From Brevundimonas diminuta 470-4 (lineage in GTDB: Bacteria; Pseudomonadota; Alphaproteobacteria; Caulobacterales; Caulobacteraceae), in contig KB291725.1 of the NCBI GenBank assembly GCA_000318405.1, positions 91,108 to 155,107 on the forward strand: a stretch of 64,000 nt of DNA, in the 5' to 3' direction. Below, in pieces: positions 37,661 through 46,732 of the stretch. Numbering within the stretch: position 1 is the first letter of the stretch; each line of letters opens with the position of its first letter. The translations under genes were made by a program, and so were the position numbers. Under the pieces are notes generated by a model. The model had not been told where the DNA came from, ran no database searches, and worked only from the letters and a program-made list of their open reading frames with translations.

Positions 37661-37699
37661 CGCTCCATCTGGATCCCCGCGTGCGCGGGGATGAGCGGA
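37661..37699 (-). repeat. palindromic repeat, copy B (inverted)
   Basis: Core ATCCCCGCGTGCGCGGGGAT (37673-37692), a 9-bp stem with a two-base centre, lies in inverted orientation to copy A and shares the TTCCGCTC flank (as GAGCGGAA). It lies between tyrS (ends 37713) and the GIY-YIG start. Confidence 0.75.
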
Positions 37700-37712
37700 A
37701 GAAAGGCGGCTG

Positions 37713-38993
37713 TTACACCGGCCGCACAAGCACCAGCTTCTTCTTGCCGGCGCCGAGTTTCAGCACGCCGTCCGCGTTCAGGTCGGCCTCTTCGATCAGA
37801 CGGGCGCCGTCGTTGACGACCTCGTCGTTCAGGCGCAGGCCGCCGCCCTGGGCCAGGCGACGCGCTTCGCCATTGGAACCGCTGAGGCCCGCCTTGGTCG
37901 TGACGGCTGCGATCATGGCGCCGATCACCTCATCGCGCGGCAGTTCGACGGTCGGCAGGTCGGCCGACAGTTGGCCCTTCTCGAAGGCGGCCTCGGCCGC
38001 GGCGCGGGCCGCGTGCGCAGCCTCGGCGCCGTGCAGCATGGAGGTGGTGGCGTCGGCCAGCGCCTTCTTGGCGTCGTTGATCTCGGCGCCCTGAAGCGCC
38101 TCATAGCGCTCGATCTGATCCAGAGGCAGGTCGGTGAACAGGCGCATGAAGCGGCCCACGTCGCCGTCTTCGGTGTTGCGCCAGTACTGCCAGTAGTCGA
38201 ACGGCGACAGGGCGTCGGCGTTCAGCCACACGGCGCCGCCGACCGTCTTGCCCATCTTCTGGCCCGAGGCGGTGGACAGCAGCGGCGTGGTCAGGCCGAA
38301 GGCGGCCTTTTGGTCCACCTTGCGGGTCAGTTCGACGCCGTTGATGATGTTGCCCCACTGGTCCGAGCCGCCCATCTGCAGCGAGCAGCCATAGCGACGG
38401 TTCAGCTCCAGGAAGTCGGTCGCCTGCATCAGCATGTAGTTGAACTCGAGGAAGGTCAGCGGCTGCTCACGATCCAGGCGCAGCTTGACCGAGTCGAAGC
38501 TCAGCATCCGGTTGATGGTGAAATGCGTGCCGTAGTCGCGCAGGAACTGCAGGTAGCCCAGTTGCGACAGCCACTCGTCGTTATCCAGCATGATGGCGTC
38601 GGTCGGGCCGTCGCCGACGGTCAGGAATTTCTCGAACACGCCTTTGATGCCGGCGATGTTCTCGGCGATCTTTTCCTCGGTCAGCAGGGGGCGTTGGGTG
38701 TCCTTGAACGAGGGGTCGCCGACCTTGGTCGTGCCGCCGCCCATCAGGACGATAGGCTTGTGTCCGGCCTGCTGCAGACGACGCAGCAGCATGATCTGGA
38801 TCAGGTGGCCGACGTGCAGCGAAGGCGCCGTGGCGTCAAAGCCGATATAGCCCGTGACCACGCCGGATGCGGCCGCCTCGTCCAGTTCGACCGGGTGGGT
38901 GATCTGGTGGATATAGCCGCGCGCCTTCATCAGGCGCAGGAAGTCCGACTTGAAGGCGGTTTCGGAAACGGTTTGGGTCGTGGGCTCGGTCAT
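37713..38993 (-). CDS. tyrS: tyrosyl-tRNA synthetase
   Basis: 426 aa. Charges tRNA-Tyr. Class I catalytic domain with the HIGH motif in [31 protein letters not shown], and the KMSKS loop as [10 protein letters not shown]. The C-terminal S4-like RNA-binding domain (about 355-426, [22 protein letters not shown]) is present. The mRNA leader carries a tyrosine-rich leader peptide and stem-loops (38994-39130). The only ribosome site is a weak ACGGA before the ATG. Confidence 0.97.
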   Translation of the reverse strand: MTEPTTQTVSETAFKSDFLRLMKARGYIHQITHPVELDEAAASGVVTGYIGFDATAPSLHVGHLIQIMLLRRLQQAGHKPIVLMGGGTTKVGDPSFKDTQRPLLTEEKIAENIAGIKGVFEKFLTVGDGPTDAIMLDNDEWLSQLGYLQFLRDYGTHFTINRMLSFDSVKLRLDREQPLTFLEFNYMLMQATDFLELNRRYGCSLQMGGSDQWGNIINGVELTRKVDQKAAFGLTTPLLSTASGQKMGKTVGGAVWLNADALSPFDYWQYWRNTEDGDVGRFMRLFTDLPLDQIERYEALQGAEINDAKKALADATTSMLHGAEAAHAARAAAEAAFEKGQLSADLPTVELPRDEVIGAMIAAVTTKAGLSGSNGEARRLAQGGGLRLNDEVVNDGARLIEEADLNADGVLKLGAGKKKLVLVRPV

Positions 38994-39039
38994 GGTCGGG
39001 TCCGTAGCATCAGAACCGGCGGCCGTCTTCCGAGGAATA

Positions 39040-39063
39040 TTGCCGCCGAGGGAAGGGCGGCAA
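39040..39063 (-). promoter_or_regulatory. candidate attenuator hairpin in the tyrS leader
   Basis: TTGCCGCC (39056-39063) and GGCGGCAA (39040-39047) form a perfect 8-bp stem over an eight-base loop on the minus strand, 17 bases after the leader stop. The upstream GCGGC (39072-39076) can pair instead with GCCGC of the 5' arm, and a downstream GCCGCC (39018-39023) with GGCGGC of the 3' arm. These competing pairings resemble an attenuator. The following U tract is weak (UAUUCC). Confidence 0.5.
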
Positions 39064-39079
39064 GGATCGCGGCCGCTCT

Positions 39080-39130
39080 CTAGTAGAGGCCGTAGTAATA
39101 GGTGGCGAAAAGGGCCGGTTGCGCGATCAT
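39080..39130 (-). CDS. putative tyrosine leader peptide of tyrS
   Basis: Sixteen codons, [16 protein letters not shown], ending in TAG, with three consecutive Tyr codons (10-12) and a fourth at 16. It lies 86 bases upstream of tyrS on the same strand. There is no ribosome site before the ATG, and the promoter (-10 at 39137-39142) would put the transcription start at or next to the A of ATG, so it may be leaderless like alphaproteobacterial trpL. Stalling at Tyr codons when charged tRNA-Tyr is scarce would favour tyrS readthrough. The sequence is seen; the function is inferred. Confidence 0.6.
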   Translation of the reverse strand: MIAQPALFATYYYGLY

Positions 39131-39136
39131 GGGCGC

Positions 39137-39166
39137 TAGCTACGTCGCGCCCGACGTGGCAGTCAA
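39137..39166 (-). promoter_or_regulatory. candidate tyrS promoter
   Basis: On the minus strand: -35 TTGACT (39161-39166), 18-base spacer, -10 TAGCTA (39137-39142). Its start point falls near 39130, the A of the leader ATG. It overlaps the 5' region of divergent anmK. Confidence 0.55.
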
Positions 39167-39172
39167 GCCGCC

Positions 39173-40312
39173 ATGACGACCTCCCCGAAAAAGACCCTGC
39201 GCGTGCTCGGATTCATGACCGGCACCTCGCTCGACGCCGTGGACATGGCGGTGATCGAGACGGACGGCCACGACATCCTGTCCTTCGGCCCAGCCGGCGA
39301 GATGAAGCTGGACGGCGAAACCCGCGCCGTCATCGAGGACGCCATCGAGGACGCCTTCGACTGGGAACGCGACGAGGAGGAGCCGGACAGCTTCGAGGAC
39401 GCGCGCATGGCGGTGGCTGACGCGCACCTGGCCGCCGCCCTCGGCTTCATGGCGGTGAACGGGGTGAAGTCCAGCGCGCTGGATCTGGTCGGCGTCCACG
39501 GCCAGACAGTGCTGCACGAAGCGCCGACGCCGGACTTGCCGGGCCGCACCGTGCAACTGATCGACGCCGCCAGCCTGGCCGAAGGGCTGGGCGTGCCCAC
39601 GGCCTTTGACTTCCGCAGCGCCGACGTGGCGGCGGGCGGGCAGGGCGCGCCGCTGGCGCCGGTCTATCACGCAGCGCTGGTCCGCAAGGCGGGGATGGAG
39701 GGGCCGGTCGCCGTGCTGAACCTCGGCGGCGTCGGCAACATCACCCTGATCCACGCCGACGGCGAGCTGGAAGCTTTCGACACCGGCCCGGCCAACGGCA
39801 TGGTCGATCTGCTGGTCCAGTCCCGCATGAAGAAGCGGATGGACGAGGGCGGCCGTCTGGCGGCGGCGGGCGCCGTCGATCAGGCCGTGCTGGACGCCTA
39901 TCTGGCCCATCCCTATTTCGCGGCGAGCGGCCCGAAGTCGCTGGACCGTTTCGACTTCTCGCTGGACCCGGTGGCGGATCTGTCGCTGGAAGACGCTGCC
40001 GCCACCCTGACCGCCTTCGCGGCGCAGGCCGTGGCGTTGGGCGTCGCCCGTTGTTCGGAGCAGCCGAAGGAAATCGTCGTCTGCGGCGGCGGTCGTCACA
40101 ACCCCGTGCTGCTGGCCGCCATTCGCGAGCGCGTCGGCGTGCCCGTCTCGACGGCGGAGGACAAGGGCTGGCGCGGCGACTCCATCGAGGCCGAAGCTTT
40201 CGCCTTTCTGGCCGCCCGCTGTCGTCTGGGTCTGCCGATCAGCTTCCCTGGCACCACGGGCGTTTCGGCGCCGATGACCGGCGGCCGTATCGTTGAGCCG
40301 GGAGCGGAATAA
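39173..40312 (+). CDS. anmK: anhydro-N-acetylmuramic acid kinase
   Basis: 379 aa. Phosphorylates and opens 1,6-anhydroMurNAc from cell-wall recycling to MurNAc-6-P. ASKHA-fold kinase with [83 protein letters not shown], and [13 protein letters not shown]. Contains the acidic [11 protein letters not shown] loop. Divergent from tyrS; its ATG lies inside the tyrS promoter region. Stop overlaps the next gene (TAATG). Confidence 0.96.
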   Translation: MTTSPKKTLRVLGFMTGTSLDAVDMAVIETDGHDILSFGPAGEMKLDGETRAVIEDAIEDAFDWERDEEEPDSFEDARMAVADAHLAAALGFMAVNGVKSSALDLVGVHGQTVLHEAPTPDLPGRTVQLIDAASLAEGLGVPTAFDFRSADVAAGGQGAPLAPVYHAALVRKAGMEGPVAVLNLGGVGNITLIHADGELEAFDTGPANGMVDLLVQSRMKKRMDEGGRLAAAGAVDQAVLDAYLAHPYFAASGPKSLDRFDFSLDPVADLSLEDAAATLTAFAAQAVALGVARCSEQPKEIVVCGGGRHNPVLLAAIRERVGVPVSTAEDKGWRGDSIEAEAFAFLAARCRLGLPISFPGTTGVSAPMTGGRIVEPGAE

Positions 40313-41268
40313 TGGCGGCGTCATCGCGTTTCTGGGGCGTCGCCAGCGGGCTGGCGGCAGGCGCGCTGTGGGGGCTGGTCTTCCTAGCCCCAAAGGTCGT
40401 GCCCGAGGCCTCGCCTCTGCTGCTGACGGCGGGACGTTACCTGGCTTACGGCCTGATCGCGGTCATGCTGATCGCGCCGCGCTGGCGGCGGGTGACGGCG
40501 GCCCTGACGCGCAAGGCGTGGGGCGCGCTGGTCTGGCTGAGCCTGGCAGGCAATCTGGTCTATTTCGCCTTCCTGGTCGTCAGCGTCCACTACGCAGGCG
40601 TCGCGGCCTCTGCCCTGATCGTCGGCATGGTGCCCGTGGTCGTGGCCCTGTGGGGGCTAAGGGACAAGGAGTCTCCGCCGCTGTCGCGCGTCGCGCCGCC
40701 CATCGCCGTGGCGGCGCTCGCGGTCGGTCTGATCGGCTGGCAGTCCTTAAGCCAGGGCGGCGGCGCGGCGGCGCAGAGCGGCGCGGCCACGCTGATCGGC
40801 CTGGGGTGCGCTTTGGCGGCCCTGTTGTCCTGGACCGCCTTCGCCGTGGGCAACAGTCGCTGGATGGGCCGCCTGCCTAACGTCACTCCGCATGAGTGGT
40901 CGCTGCTGACCGGCGTTGTCACCGGCGCGCTGGCGCTGGTGCTGGTGATCCCGTCCCTGTTCATGCTGGGCGGCATGACGGACGACGCCTGGCTGCGCCT
41001 GATCGGCGTCAGCGCAGGCGTGGCGATCTTCGCCTCCGTCATCGGCAACGCCTTCTGGAACCAGGCCAGCCGTCTGCTGCCGCTGACCATGCTGGGGCAG
41101 ATGATCGTGTCCGAGACCCTGTTCGCCTTCATCTACGGCTTCATCTGGGAACAGCGCGGTCCGACCATCATCGAGATTATCGCCATGATCCTGATGATCG
41201 TCAGCGTCGTCTGGTGCGTCCGCGCTCACCGCCCCGCCGCCGTGGCCGCTGCGGAAGGCGATCACTAA
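40312..41268 (+). CDS. EamA/DMT family transporter
   Basis: 318 aa with ten predicted helices in two EamA repeats (about 8-145 and 160-300). Entry GAASG-like ASGLAAGALWGLVFLAPKVV and the second-repeat SWTAFAVGNSRW are typical of RhaT/YdcZ-like drug/metabolite exporters. The first ten residues of each repeat start near a helix pair. It may export a small metabolite; no substrate can be named. One-base overlap with anmK suggests one transcript. Confidence 0.88.
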   Translation: MAASSRFWGVASGLAAGALWGLVFLAPKVVPEASPLLLTAGRYLAYGLIAVMLIAPRWRRVTAALTRKAWGALVWLSLAGNLVYFAFLVVSVHYAGVAASALIVGMVPVVVALWGLRDKESPPLSRVAPPIAVAALAVGLIGWQSLSQGGGAAAQSGAATLIGLGCALAALLSWTAFAVGNSRWMGRLPNVTPHEWSLLTGVVTGALALVLVIPSLFMLGGMTDDAWLRLIGVSAGVAIFASVIGNAFWNQASRLLPLTMLGQMIVSETLFAFIYGFIWEQRGPTIIEIIAMILMIVSVVWCVRAHRPAAVAAAEGDH

Positions 41269-41325
41269 AGAACGACGTAATTTTGTCACAATCCGTGGTG
41301 CAACTTCCTTGTTAGGGAGGCACGC

Positions 41326-42027
41326 ATGATTACATGGATCGCCACACTGTTTCTGTTGGGGCAGGCAGAGACATCCTCCCTCTCGGATGAACTGAGCGCC
41401 GAGGCGCGAGCCCTGATCGGTCCCGTGCTCGAAACAATCACCGAGGAAAAGCGACGGCAGGCGGAAGCGCCGCCTCCTCAGGACGATCAGGAACGCTTTC
41501 TTCGGATGTATCGCCTGGACCAGATGGGACGGGAGGCGATGCTGAAGATCGATTTGAGCACACTTCCTCCGGAGCAGGAGCAGGCCGCTAACCGAGCAAT
41601 GTGGCAGGCTCAGAATGACGCGGATGAGGCCAATCTGGACGCCTTGCTCGCCATGTTGCCGCCGGAGGGGTGGTTCCTCAAAAGCCGCTATGGCGAGGGG
41701 CCGTCACAGACGGCATTTCTCATCATCCAGCACTCGAACCTAGAGCAGTGGCGACGTTTCGTGCCCGTTCTCGAACCCCTGGTAGCTGCGGGCGAGGTCG
41801 ACGGGGCGCAGTTTGGTCTGATGTATGATCGGCTTGCTGTGAACGAGGGGCGTCCGCAACGCTACGGTACGCAAGTCACCTGCAAGAACGGCCGCTGGGT
41901 TATCGACTACGACAACCTCGAGGATCCCGCGAACGCCGACCATCGTCGTGCCGAAGCAGGATTTCCGCACACGCTTGCGCAATATGAAGCGCGTTTCGCA
42001 TCATGGCCCGCGTGTCGCGAAAATTGA
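41326..42027 (+). CDS. DUF6624 domain protein
   Basis: 233 aa, function unknown. A short hydrophobic start (MITWIATLFLLGQAE) may be a signal peptide. The family's hallmark block is FLIIQHSNLEQWRRFVPVLEPLVAAGEVDGAQFGLMYDRLAVNEGRPQRYGTQ (about 130-185), as in DUF6624/PF20329 proteins from bacteria that often sit in toxin or stress loci. A Cys pair at the C-terminus (VTCKNG and WPACREN) could form a disulfide. GGGAGG before the ATG. The family assignment is by motif recall. Confidence 0.75.
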   Translation: MITWIATLFLLGQAETSSLSDELSAEARALIGPVLETITEEKRRQAEAPPPQDDQERFLRMYRLDQMGREAMLKIDLSTLPPEQEQAANRAMWQAQNDADEANLDALLAMLPPEGWFLKSRYGEGPSQTAFLIIQHSNLEQWRRFVPVLEPLVAAGEVDGAQFGLMYDRLAVNEGRPQRYGTQVTCKNGRWVIDYDNLEDPANADHRRAEAGFPHTLAQYEARFASWPACREN

Positions 42028-42050
42028 GCGACGCTCGCGCTGTGGCGGAC

Positions 42051-42077
42051 CTGCGCGGAGGTTAGGCCTCCGCGCAG
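42051..42077. terminator. hairpin between convergent genes
   Basis: CTGCGCGGAGG (42051-42061) and CCTCCGCGCAG (42067-42077) form a perfect 11-bp stem over TTAGG. No U tract follows on either strand. It lies between the stop of the DUF6624 gene and the end of the hydrolase, so termination is inferred from position. Confidence 0.45.
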
Positions 42078-42089
42078 AGCCCAAGACGG

Positions 42090-42740
42090 TCAGGCTGGCT
42101 TTTCTTCCAGCCGCTTGTCCAGATAGGCGCCGACGCGGCGCTCGACCGCGCCGATGTGATCCTGCCAGAAGTGGGTTGCGCCTTCTTCCAGTTCGTAGTC
42201 GATGACGATGCCCTTCTGGGTGCGCAGCTTGTTCACCACGCGCTCGACATCGGCGGGCGGCACCACGGTGTCGGCCGTGCCGTGCAGGAACAGGCCCGAA
42301 GCCGGGCAGGGGGCCAGGAAGCTGAAGTCATAGATGTTCGACGGCGGCGAAACCGAGATGAAGCCGTCAGTCTCAGGGCGGCGCATCAGCAGCTGCATCC
42401 CGATATAGGCGCCGAACTGATAGCCCGCGACCCAGGTCTGGGTGGCGGCGGGGTTGTTGGCCTGCAGCCAGTCCAGCGCCGTGGCGGCATCGGCCAGCTC
42501 GCCGATGCCGCTGTCGAACTCGCCCTGCGACTTGCCCACGCCGCGGCTGTTGTAGCGCAGGGTGGCGAACCCGCGCTGGACGAACAACTGGTGCATCGTC
42601 AGGGCGACGGGGTTGTTCATGTGTCCGCCCGCCTTGGGGTGGGGGTGCAGGATCAGGGCGATCGGCGCGTCGGGACGCTTGCCAGGAGAATAACGGCCTT
42701 CGATGCGGCCGGAGGCGCCAGGCAGGATAACTTCAGGCAT
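42090..42740 (-). CDS. alpha/beta hydrolase-like protein with Gln in place of the nucleophile Ser
   Basis: 216 aa of the small hydrolase type (dienelactone-hydrolase-like): HPHPKAGGHMNNP (31-43), NSRGVGKSQGEFD, and triad partners Asp157 in HGTADTVVP and His190 in EGATHFW. The nucleophile elbow is GYQFG (107-111 region) with Gln108 where the family has Ser; the codon is CAG in VAGYQFGAYIGMQ. So the usual Ser hydrolase chemistry is not expected. It may bind a ligand or act differently. The ATG at 42740 is the first of this frame. Confidence 0.82.
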   Translation of the reverse strand: MPEVILPGASGRIEGRYSPGKRPDAPIALILHPHPKAGGHMNNPVALTMHQLFVQRGFATLRYNSRGVGKSQGEFDSGIGELADAATALDWLQANNPAATQTWVAGYQFGAYIGMQLLMRRPETDGFISVSPPSNIYDFSFLAPCPASGLFLHGTADTVVPPADVERVVNKLRTQKGIVIDYELEEGATHFWQDHIGAVERRVGAYLDKRLEEKPA

Positions 42741-42787
42741 GGATGGCGGTCCCTACGATCAACAGTGGTTTCGCGAGCGGATAATAC

Positions 42788-42816
42788 TTGACCACTCAGG
42801 TAGGACTTTCTAAGTC
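42788..42816 (+). promoter_or_regulatory. candidate promoter of the suf operon
   Basis: TTGACC (42788-42793) and TAAGTC (42811-42816) are spaced 17 bases, 84 bases upstream of iscR. The preceding bases ATACTTGAC (42785-42793) match one half of the E. coli type 1 IscR site (ATASYYGAC), the other half does not match, so autorepression is only suggested. Confidence 0.4.
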
Positions 42817-42899
42817 CCCCCTGCGCGACGCGCTCGCCAGCAAGGCCGGGGGTCTTAGCACAGCGGGCCTAAAAAGCGGTAGAATTTTGAGGTATTGGG

Positions 42900-43358
42900 A
42901 TGCGTCTGTCGACCAAGGGACGTTACGCCGTCATGGCGATGGCCGATCTGGCGAAAAACGGGACCGATCGGGCCGTCTCCCTGGCTGAAATCGCGGCGCG
43001 TCAGGAAATCTCGCTCAGCTATCTTGAGCAACTGTTCGCGCGCCTGCGCAAGGGCGGTCTGGTCAAGAGCGTGCGTGGACCGGGCGGCGGTTACCGGCTG
43101 GCCCGAGAGGCGGGCGAGATGGTCGTGGCGGACATTGTCCTAGCGGTCGACGAACCGATCCGCGCCACGCGCTGCGCCGCCCACGGCACGCCGCGCGGTT
43201 GTATGACGGGCGGCGCTCGCTGCATCACCCATGACCTTTGGGAAGACTTGGGCGCAGAGATCCATCGCTATCTGGCCGGGGTCAGCCTCGCGGACGTGAT
43301 CGAGAAGCGGACGGGGCGGGCGCGTATGGGCGCAGGCTCGATGGAGGCCGCAGCGTGA
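42900..43358 (+). CDS. iscR: IscR-type Rrf2 family iron-sulfur regulator
   Basis: 152 aa. Winged helix N-terminus MRLSTKGRYAVMAMADLAKN with the recognition helix in ISLSYLEQLFARLRKGGLVKSVRGPGGGYRL. Three Cys (92, 101, 108) and His111 in RCAAHGTPRGCMTGGARCITHDLW can ligate a [2Fe-2S] cluster; spacing C-x8-C-x6-C differs from the enteric C-x5-C-x5-C. It heads the suf operon and probably adjusts it to Fe-S demand. GAGGTATTGGG precedes the ATG. GTGA overlap with the next gene. Confidence 0.93.
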   Translation: MRLSTKGRYAVMAMADLAKNGTDRAVSLAEIAARQEISLSYLEQLFARLRKGGLVKSVRGPGGGYRLAREAGEMVVADIVLAVDEPIRATRCAAHGTPRGCMTGGARCITHDLWEDLGAEIHRYLAGVSLADVIEKRTGRARMGAGSMEAAA

Positions 43359-44491
43359 GCGTTTATCTCGACTACAACGCCTCCGGCCTGGTTCGCCCTG
43401 AGGTTCAGGAAATCATGGCCAAGGCCTTGGCTGATAACGGCAATCCATCGGCCGTGCACGCCGCTGGGCGCCGGGCGCGGGCGCGCGTCGAGACCGCGCG
43501 GGCGCAGGTCGCTGATCTTGTCGGGGCTGATCCGACGGCGATTATCTTCTCGTCGGGCGGCACCGAGTCCAACGCCCAGGCGATCCACAGCGCGCTGGCG
43601 GCCGGTTGCGGGCGGCTGATCGTCAGCGCGACCGAGCACCCGTGCGTAGCCGAAGCCGCCGCTGTCAGCGGCGTTCCGGTCGAGGTGTTGCCGGTGGATG
43701 TGAACGGCGTGGTTGATTTGGCTTGGCTGTCTGAGGCCCTGGCGCGCCCGGGCCGCGCGGTCGTCGCCATCCATCACGCCAACAACGAAAGCGGCGTGAT
43801 CCAGCCGATCGCCGAGGCGGCGAGTCTGGTCCATGCGGCGGGCGGCTGGCTGCACGTCGACGCCATTCAGTCGGCGGGCAAGGTCCCGGTGATGATGAAG
43901 GCGCTGGGCGCCGACAGCCTGACCCTCTCGGCGCACAAGCTGGGCGGGCCGCAGGGCGTGGGCGCGCTAGTTCTCAAGGACGGCGTGTCCGCCGTGCGCA
44001 TTCTGCACGGCGCCGGTCAGGAGCGCGGCCTGCGCGCCGGGACCGAGAACGTGCCGGGCATCGCCGGCTTCGGTCTCGCCGCCGATTGCGCCGCGCGCGA
44101 TCTGGACGCCGCCATGGCGCACGTCGGCTGGCGCGATGCGGCTGAAGCCAGGGTCAAGGCTGCGGGCGCCACCATCATCGGCGGCGCAGTCGAGCGTCTG
44201 CCCAACACCCTGTTCATGGCGGTCGAGAACTGGGACAGCCCGCAGCAGCTGATCACCCTCGACCTGGCCGGGATCATGGTCTCGGCCGGTTCGGCCTGCT
44301 CGTCCGGCAAGGTCAAGCCGTCCAAGGCGATCAGCGCCATGGGCCTGCATCATCTGGCGACCGGGGGCGTGCGCGTCTCCGGCGGTTGGGGCACGACCGA
44401 GACGGACTGGACCCGCTTCGCCGACGCTTGGGTCGCGGCCTGGGACAAGCACAAGGCGCGCCTGCAAGAGCGCGTAAAGGAAGTCGCGTAA
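43355..44491 (+). CDS. cysteine desulfurase, NifS/IscS-like (class I)
   Basis: 378 aa from a GTG overlapping iscR. PLP enzyme that removes sulfur from cysteine to a persulfide. Fold type I: VYLDYNASG, SSGGTESNAQAI, ATEHPCV, HHANNESGVIQP, HVDAIQSAGKV, PLP Lys in LSAHKLGGPQG, and the active-site loop Cys in GSACSSGK (short class I loop). It is followed three bases later by sufB. The operon also contains a class II SufS, so this may serve a parallel sulfur route. Confidence 0.9.
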   Translation: MSVYLDYNASGLVRPEVQEIMAKALADNGNPSAVHAAGRRARARVETARAQVADLVGADPTAIIFSSGGTESNAQAIHSALAAGCGRLIVSATEHPCVAEAAAVSGVPVEVLPVDVNGVVDLAWLSEALARPGRAVVAIHHANNESGVIQPIAEAASLVHAAGGWLHVDAIQSAGKVPVMMKALGADSLTLSAHKLGGPQGVGALVLKDGVSAVRILHGAGQERGLRAGTENVPGIAGFGLAADCAARDLDAAMAHVGWRDAAEARVKAAGATIIGGAVERLPNTLFMAVENWDSPQQLITLDLAGIMVSAGSACSSGKVKPSKAISAMGLHHLATGGVRVSGGWGTTETDWTRFADAWVAAWDKHKARLQERVKEVA

Positions 44492-44494
44492 ACT

Positions 44495-45961
<1,467 letters not shown>

Positions 45962-45982
45962 GTGAATTGAAAAAGAAAAACA

Positions 45983-46732
45983 ATGCTTAAGATCAATAAT
46001 CTCCACGTCTCCGTCGCCGATAAGCCGATCCTCAAGGGTCTGACGCTCGATGTGCCTGCGGGCGAAGTTCATGCGGTCATGGGGCCGAACGGGGCGGGCA
46101 AGTCGACGCTGGGTTACAGCCTGTCGGGCCGTCCCGGCTATGAGGTGACGGACGGTTCCGCCTCGTGGAACGGCATTGACCTGCTGGATATCGAACCGGC
46201 AGAGCGCGCGGCGGCGGGGCTGTTCCTGTCGTTCCAGTACCCGATCGAAATCCCCGGCGTGCCAGCCATGACCTTCATCCGCACGGCGCTGAACGCCCAG
46301 AAGCGCGCGCGCGGCGAGGAAGAGGTTTCCGCCCCGGCCTTCCTGAAGCTGGTCAAGGCGGCGTCGCAGTCGCTGAAGATGGACTTCGACATGCTGAAGC
46401 GGCCGCTGAGCGTCGGCTTCTCCGGCGGTGAGAAGAAGCGGATGGAGATCCTGCAGATGGCCCTGCTGGAGCCGTCGCTGCTGATCCTGGACGAGACGGA
46501 CTCCGGCCTCGACATCGACGCCCTGCGCATCGTCGCCGATGGCGTGAACGCCATGCGCAGCCCGGGACGGTCGATGCTGGTGATCACCCACTATCAGCGC
46601 CTGCTGGACTACATCAAACCGGACCGGGTGCACGTTCTGGCGGGCGGCCGCATCGTCGCTTCGGGCGGGCCTGAGCTGGCGCATGAGCTGGAGGCGGAAG
46701 GCTACGACAAGTTCCTGCCGGAGGCGGCATGA
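45983..46732 (+). CDS. sufC: SUF system ATPase SufC
   Basis: 249 aa ABC-type ATPase of the SufBCD complex, cytoplasmic and without a membrane domain. Walker A GPNGAGKST, the conserved FLSFQYPIEIPGVPAMTFIRTA, signature LSVGFSGGEKKRMEILQMALL, Walker B LLILDETDSGLDIDALRIVADGVN and the switch His in ITHYQRLLDYI. Twenty-one bases follow sufB. The stop overlaps sufD in ATGA. Confidence 0.97.
   Translation: MLKINNLHVSVADKPILKGLTLDVPAGEVHAVMGPNGAGKSTLGYSLSGRPGYEVTDGSASWNGIDLLDIEPAERAAAGLFLSFQYPIEIPGVPAMTFIRTALNAQKRARGEEEVSAPAFLKLVKAASQSLKMDFDMLKRPLSVGFSGGEKKRMEILQMALLEPSLLILDETDSGLDIDALRIVADGVNAMRSPGRSMLVITHYQRLLDYIKPDRVHVLAGGRIVASGGPELAHELEAEGYDKFLPEAA

Noticed and set aside
37652-37729. Longer GIY-YIG protein starting at 37729
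   Set aside because: The extra residues come from the palindromic repeat and the tyrS end, and the conserved domain begins at the GTG at 37651.
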